From Actinomycetes bacterium (GTDB lineage: Bacteria; Actinomycetota; Thermoleophilia; Gaiellales; Gaiellaceae): a stretch of 32,737 nucleotides of DNA. Positions within the stretch are counted from its first letter, which is position 1. Each line of letters starts with the position of its first letter. Made by a program: the position numbers and the translations under genes. Of the stretch, positions 29,117 to 32,737 are shown one piece after another. The stretch covers positions 1 to 32,737 of the forward strand of contig JAUVPB010000004.1 of assembly GCA_030598925.1 (NCBI GenBank), read 5' to 3'. The notes under the pieces were generated by a model. That model had not been told where the DNA came from. It saw only the letters and a list, made by a program, of their open reading frames with translations, and did no database searches.

Positions 29117-29258
29117 CGCGCGAACTAGGCAGGGCGCACGCGGACGAGGCAGGGCTGCGAACTGGGCAACCCGCGGTCGCGTAATGTTCGATATGCAGAA
29201 CCGGCCGAGTTGGTACGGTCGCTGAGTGGACACCGCGTCGCTAGATGGAGGTGGAACG

Positions 29259-29702
29259 GTGGAGACGATCGTTGTTGGGGTCGACGGTTCGTCGGGCGCT
29301 GATCAGGCCGTGCGGTTCGCTGCGGACGAAGCGCGCTTGCGGGGCGCTTTGCTGCGACTCGTCACCGCATGGCATGTGCCGGCCGTGGCGTATGGAGGTA
29401 TTGGGGTCGCGGTGGTCGACGCTGGAGCCGAGTACGAGGAGGAGGCCAAGCGCTCACTCGAGGGCAAGGTGGAGCGGCTCGCCTCGGAGCTGGAGGGGAT
29501 CCAACTCGAGCAGGTGGTCCGGGAGGGTCGGGCCGCGAGTGCTCTCGTGGAGGAGGCGGCAGATGCGGACCTCCTCGTGGTGGGCTCCCGTGGGCATGGC
29601 GGGTTCATCGGCTTGTTGATCGGCTCGGTCTCGAGCGAGTGCGCGCACCACGCGCCGTGCCCGGTCGTGATCGTTCCGCCCCTCGAGTCCAGCGACGACT
29701 GA
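29259..29702 (+). CDS. Universal stress protein (UspA family)
   Basis: A 147-residue single-domain USP. It opens with ETIVVGVDGSSGADQAV and carries the ATP-binding pattern G-x2-G-x9-G-S in GSRGHGGFIGLLIGSVSS, followed by APCPVVIVP. ATP-binding USPs respond to starvation, hypoxia or other stress. The ORF track starts at 29226, but GGAGGTGG about 5 nt before the GTG at 29259 and the family alignment favour the later start. The 142-bp spacer upstream contains imperfect direct repeats of GGCAGGGC. It is convergent with the trehalose synthase pseudogene. Confidence 0.92.
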   Translation: METIVVGVDGSSGADQAVRFAADEARLRGALLRLVTAWHVPAVAYGGIGVAVVDAGAEYEEEAKRSLEGKVERLASELEGIQLEQVVREGRAASALVEEAADADLLVVGSRGHGGFIGLLIGSVSSECAHHAPCPVVIVPPLESSDD

Positions 29703-29806
29703 GCACGCAGCCGCGTCGAGCCCCCCAAGCAGCCACGCTCACTACCCCGCTGGATGGCTTCGATGATGTTGACCCGGAACGCTCGCCGGGCGACCGCGAC
29801 GAGTAG

Positions 29807-31255
29807 CTAGCTCGTCTCGCCGAACAGGTTCGCGTATTGCTCGAGGTGCCTGTCGCCAAGGAGTTCGGATACCGCTCGGTCCCGGGCGCTGCGGCCCAGC
29901 GTCTCGGCGAGGTCGCCGTCTCTCAGGAGGGTCTCGATATTCGCCGCGAATCCGGCGAGATCTCTCGGGTCGTCGATCAGAAGCCCATGTACGCCGTGGC
30001 TGATCTGATCCACGATGCCGCCCACCGCGCTGGCCGCGATCGGTCGTGCCTTCCACATGGCTTCAGCAACCGTCAGTCCGAAGCCTTCGGCGACGCTCTT
30101 CTGAGCGATCACAGAAGCGTGCGCTGGAGTGCGTTGACGATTGCGGCGGCCTCGTCCGGGTCAACCATCGGCACGCGCGGGAGGCGGACACGGTTTCTGG
30201 CCTCCAGCGGAAGCGCGCGCCAGCGTGCCGCACAGTCATCGAAAACCTTCGCCGCCTCGGGGTCGTCCGTCACGCCGGCCACGGCCGGGCCCGCGAGGAC
30301 GAGGTGGGCGCCCAGCTGCGGGTCGACGTGTTCGGCGAAGGCTTCCATCACGCCGGGCATGTCCTTCATCTCGTCCCAGCGGGAGACCTGGGCGACAAGG
30401 GGGGCGTGCAGCGCCGGTGGCGGTCCGCTTCGCAACACGTCAACCCGGCGCCGGATCTCGCCGGGCGATCCGTCGCGCCGGGCGAAGGGAACGACGGGCG
30501 CAGCATCTGAGCCCTCGAGGAGACCGACGTAGCCGAGGACCAGCCGAACATTGCGAGCCGACATCGGCTGATTCTTCGCCGAGAAAGGATCGATCGACGG
30601 CGGGATCACATGGAGGCGTGCGTCGTCGACCCATGGCGGCGCGAACGAGGCGCGCGTGAACACGAACGCGTCGAACTCCTCGACGTACGGGCGGATGAAC
30701 TCCCAGCACCGCCGTGTCCATTCGTTGGGCGCGTCGACGCCGATGTGGCAGCGCCATACGACCTGTGCTCCAGCAGATCGGAGCGCGCTGGCGGTACCGG
30801 CAGTTTGCGGGTCGTGGAGCAGAACGAACTCGCCCGGAGCGACCAGTGATACGAGCGCGTCGCTATTCCATCGTAGGACGCTCTCATAGTGGCTTCGCTC
30901 ACCGACTCCAAGATCGCCGCCGTCGCCGGGCGAGCCGTAGAGGCCGTTGTGAATCCGCTTGGTGACTGCGAAGAACTCGGGTCTCCTTCGATCACAAGCC
31001 AACGCGTAGCGACGCCGGCGCCGCGCGCATACGCGAGCAGGGTCTGCAGCATCTCGGCCACGCCGCCACCGACGGCGGTCGAGTTGACGTTGAAGACAAC
31101 GCGGCCGTCGAGCGCGCTGCGTGATGCTTCGGCGACCGCCTCGAATGGGCCATTCGTTCCGGGCCGATCAGCGGCTCGGGCCGTGCAGGGTCGAGCGCCT
31201 GGATCTCGACGTCCTGGATCGTCGCGGTGTGCGGTGTGCGGGCCGGTCCGGTCAC
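29807..31255 (-). pseudogene. Trehalose synthase (TreT-type glycosyltransferase), split by three frameshifts
   Basis: Read across three -1 shifts, the locus gives one continuous GT4 protein of about 482 residues like trehalose glycosyltransferring synthase (trehalose from glucose and NDP-glucose). The N-terminus from GTG 31255 ends in LIGPER. After a shift near 31147-31149 come SRSALDGRVVFNVNSTAVGG and GVAEMLQTLLAYARGAGV up to LVIEGD. After a shift near 30979-30981 the ORF resumes at PEFFAVTKRIHNGLYG and runs to AAIVNALQRT. After a shift near 30120 the final domain follows (IAQKSVAEGFGLTVAEAMWKARPIAASAVGG). Each join is repaired by adding one base, two of them in short G runs. It may be a pseudogene or sequencing error. 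Its 5' end lies 28 nt after the narK stop. Confidence 0.85.
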
Positions 31256-31283
31256 GCGCCCGAGAGCGCGCGAGACGGAATAC

Positions 31284-32606
31284 TCAGCAAGGCTTCTCAG
31301 CTCCTCGCCGCGCGTAGTACCACCAGGTGATGCCGAGGTTGATCACGTAGAAGGCGGTGAGGCCGATGAAGAATGGCACTGGGTCGCCCTTGGCGCTGAG
31401 AGTCGCGGCTACGAGGACGGCGAAGACGAAGGGCCCGTAGGCGGCCATGGCTGCCGTCCAGCCGATGACGCCGCCTGCTTGTCGTGGTGGGAAGATCATT
31501 GGCATTTGTTTGAAGGTGGATGCGTTGCCGATGCCGGAGAACAGGAATAGGCCGAGCATGAACACGACGAACCAGCCGAAGCCGTCTGTCGAGGCGGGTG
31601 TGACGAAGAAGCTGATGCCGATCGCCGAGATGATCAGCCCGATTGCGGAGAGTTGCGTGACGCGTGCGCCGCCGAACTTGTCTGAGACGGGCCCGGCGGC
31701 GACTCGCGCGATCGAGCCGACGAGTGGGCCGAGGAACGCCCACGCCAACGGGTCGGGTGCGTTGTCGAAGTCGCCGTAGAGTTCTTTGATCAGCAGCGGG
31801 AAGACGGCGGAGAGGCCGGCGAAGGAGCCGAACGTCATGACGTAGAGGGAGGTCATGAGCCAGGTGTGTTTTTCGCGGAAGATGTCGAGTTGTTCGCGTA
31901 CGTTGGCGTGGACGGGCACGCTGCGTAGTTGCCACCAGGCGAGTAGTGCGAGCAGCAGGACGAGTGGCATCCAGATGAAGACGGCGTTTTGTAGGTGCAC
32001 GGTGTCGCCGTCTTCGTCGATTTGGGTGCTGCCGACGAGGGCGATCCCGATGATCCAGGGCGTGATGAACTGCACGAGGCTGACGCCGAAGTTGCCGATT
32101 CCTGCCTGTATGCCGAGCGCGGTGCCTTGTAGTCGTTTCGGGAAGAACAGGCTGGTCGAGGGCATGAACGAGGAGAAGTTGCCGCCACCGAGGCCGGCGA
32201 GGATCGCGAGGACCATGAACAGCCAGTAGGGCGTGTTGGTGTTCTGGATCGCGAAGAACCAGCCGAGCAGCGGAATCAGCAACAGCAGGCTGGAGATCGC
32301 GACGACGTGTCGTGTCCCGTAGATCGGGATCAGGAACGTGTGGACGATCCGTAGCGTGCCGCCGGCCAGGCCGGGCATCGCGGCGAGCCAGAACAGTTGC
32401 GTGGTCGAGAGGTCGAAGCCGATGTCGTCGAGTCGCACCACGAGGGCGCTCACGACGAACCAGACGACGAAAGCCATCACCAGGTTGGAGGTCGTTATCC
32501 ACGTCGTCTTCCAGGCGATCGCCTTGCCCTTGCTCTCCCAGAACGGCTCGTCCTCGGGCTCCCAGCGCTCGATCCAGGTGTTCGAGTCTTGTCGCTTCAC
32601 ATCCAT
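31284..32606 (-). CDS. narK: Nitrate/nitrite transporter, MFS (NarK family)
   Basis: A 440-residue major facilitator protein with about 12 transmembrane helices. The diagnostic nitrate signature AGLGGGNFSSFMPSTSLFF is followed by FPKRLQGTALGIQAGIGNFG; the second signature region lies at GIGNASTFKQMPMIFP. Members import nitrate or exchange it for nitrite. The N-terminal extension before helix 1 (WIERWEPEDEPFWE) is typical of this branch. Codons end in A unusually often (CTA, CAA, GAA, AAA, even ATA) compared with neighbours, hinting at transfer from another genome. ATG 32606 is used; the Shine-Dalgarno is weak. A truncated membrane-protein gene lies 36 nt upstream on the same strand. Confidence 0.94.
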   Translation of the reverse strand: MDVKRQDSNTWIERWEPEDEPFWESKGKAIAWKTTWITTSNLVMAFVVWFVVSALVVRLDDIGFDLSTTQLFWLAAMPGLAGGTLRIVHTFLIPIYGTRHVVAISSLLLLIPLLGWFFAIQNTNTPYWLFMVLAILAGLGGGNFSSFMPSTSLFFPKRLQGTALGIQAGIGNFGVSLVQFITPWIIGIALVGSTQIDEDGDTVHLQNAVFIWMPLVLLLALLAWWQLRSVPVHANVREQLDIFREKHTWLMTSLYVMTFGSFAGLSAVFPLLIKELYGDFDNAPDPLAWAFLGPLVGSIARVAAGPVSDKFGGARVTQLSAIGLIISAIGISFFVTPASTDGFGWFVVFMLGLFLFSGIGNASTFKQMPMIFPPRQAGGVIGWTAAMAAYGPFVFAVLVAATLSAKGDPVPFFIGLTAFYVINLGITWWYYARRGAEKPC

Positions 32607-32642
32607 GAGCCAGCTTTCTCTCGTTGCAGTCGGAGCGACCCG

Positions 32643-32737
32643 TTAGATCTCGACCGGGGACGCGTGATGGAGGATTCGCCGTACGACGATATGCAGCCAG
32701 ACGAGGCTCGCGCAGACGAACACGAACAGGACGAGGA
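32643..32737 (-). CDS. C-terminal end of a membrane protein, 5' end outside window
   Basis: The last 31 codons of a minus-strand frame run in from the right edge: a hydrophobic helix (LVLFVFVCASLVWLHIVV) and a short basic tail ending ASPVEI before TAA at 32643-32645. It precedes narK by 36 nt, so the two may form an operon with nitrate-related function. The family cannot be told from this piece. Confidence 0.55.
   Translation of the reverse strand, partial: LVLFVFVCASLVWLHIVVRRILHHASPVEI

Noticed and set aside
29120-29175. Imperfect GGCAGGGC / GCGAACT-GGC direct repeats upstream of the USP gene as CRISPR or operator
   Set aside because: Only two or three degenerate copies with irregular spacing; too little to support an array or a defined operator.
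31297-32502. 401-aa minus-strand ORF in another frame of narK
   Set aside because: Extremely Arg/His-rich composition and complete overlap with the conserved transporter show it is a shadow.

Overview
The window is gene-dense, high-GC bacterial DNA. GTG and TTG starts are common, 4-nt stop/start overlaps recur, and almost nothing is left between genes. Full-length products include an Rpf-like transglycosylase, a TreT-type trehalose synthase (now broken), a DUF1015 protein beside serA-serC, a fused hydantoinase A/B and many acyl-CoA ligase-type genes. Together these suggest an actinobacterium, perhaps a deep-branching lineage such as Thermoleophilia. That placement is inference; no rRNA marker is present.

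Left part (1-8651). A partial small membrane protein (minus) diverges from an acyl-CoA synthetase / Nudix hydrolase pair. A 1-Cys peroxiredoxin follows. Next come genes that look surface-directed: an alkaline-phosphatase-superfamily phosphodiesterase and a GT4 glycosyltransferase (minus), diverging from a sulfotransferase / FemAB-like acyltransferase pair (plus). The block ends with a secreted Rpf-like transglycosylase (minus).

Centre (8865-16357). A 1284-residue fused HyuA-HyuB protein diverges from an amidohydrolase that has lost two canonical metal ligands and is translationally coupled to a DUF59 (MIP18/PaaD-type) protein. UppP and a membrane-anchored cytochrome c then diverge from a 26-bp spacer. 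They are followed by tRNA-Ser(GGA).

Right-centre (16358-23787). A ketopantoate-reductase-like gene, argG, a zinc alcohol dehydrogenase and a short carboxymuconolactone-decarboxylase-like ORF form a tight run. A CaiC/FadD-like ligase (minus) diverges from a broken enoyl-CoA hydratase gene. A CPA1-type antiporter (minus) overlaps the end of that remnant.

Right part (23928-32737). A sugar-nucleotide epimerase leads into serA, serC and DUF1015, an apparent serine-biosynthesis operon without serB. A GNAT acetyltransferase and a universal stress protein follow. The minus strand then carries a trehalose synthase gene split by three single-base frameshifts, a NarK-type nitrate transporter with atypical codon use, and the tail of another membrane protein.

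Regulation. Several first genes without a Shine-Dalgarno have a TANNNT hexamer 7-11 nt before the start codon, which suggests leaderless transcription. Points most worth a second look are the metal-ligand-deficient amidohydrolase/DUF59 pair facing the HyuAB fusion, the DUF1015 protein as a candidate for a missing serine-pathway step, the leaderless pattern, and the two broken genes.
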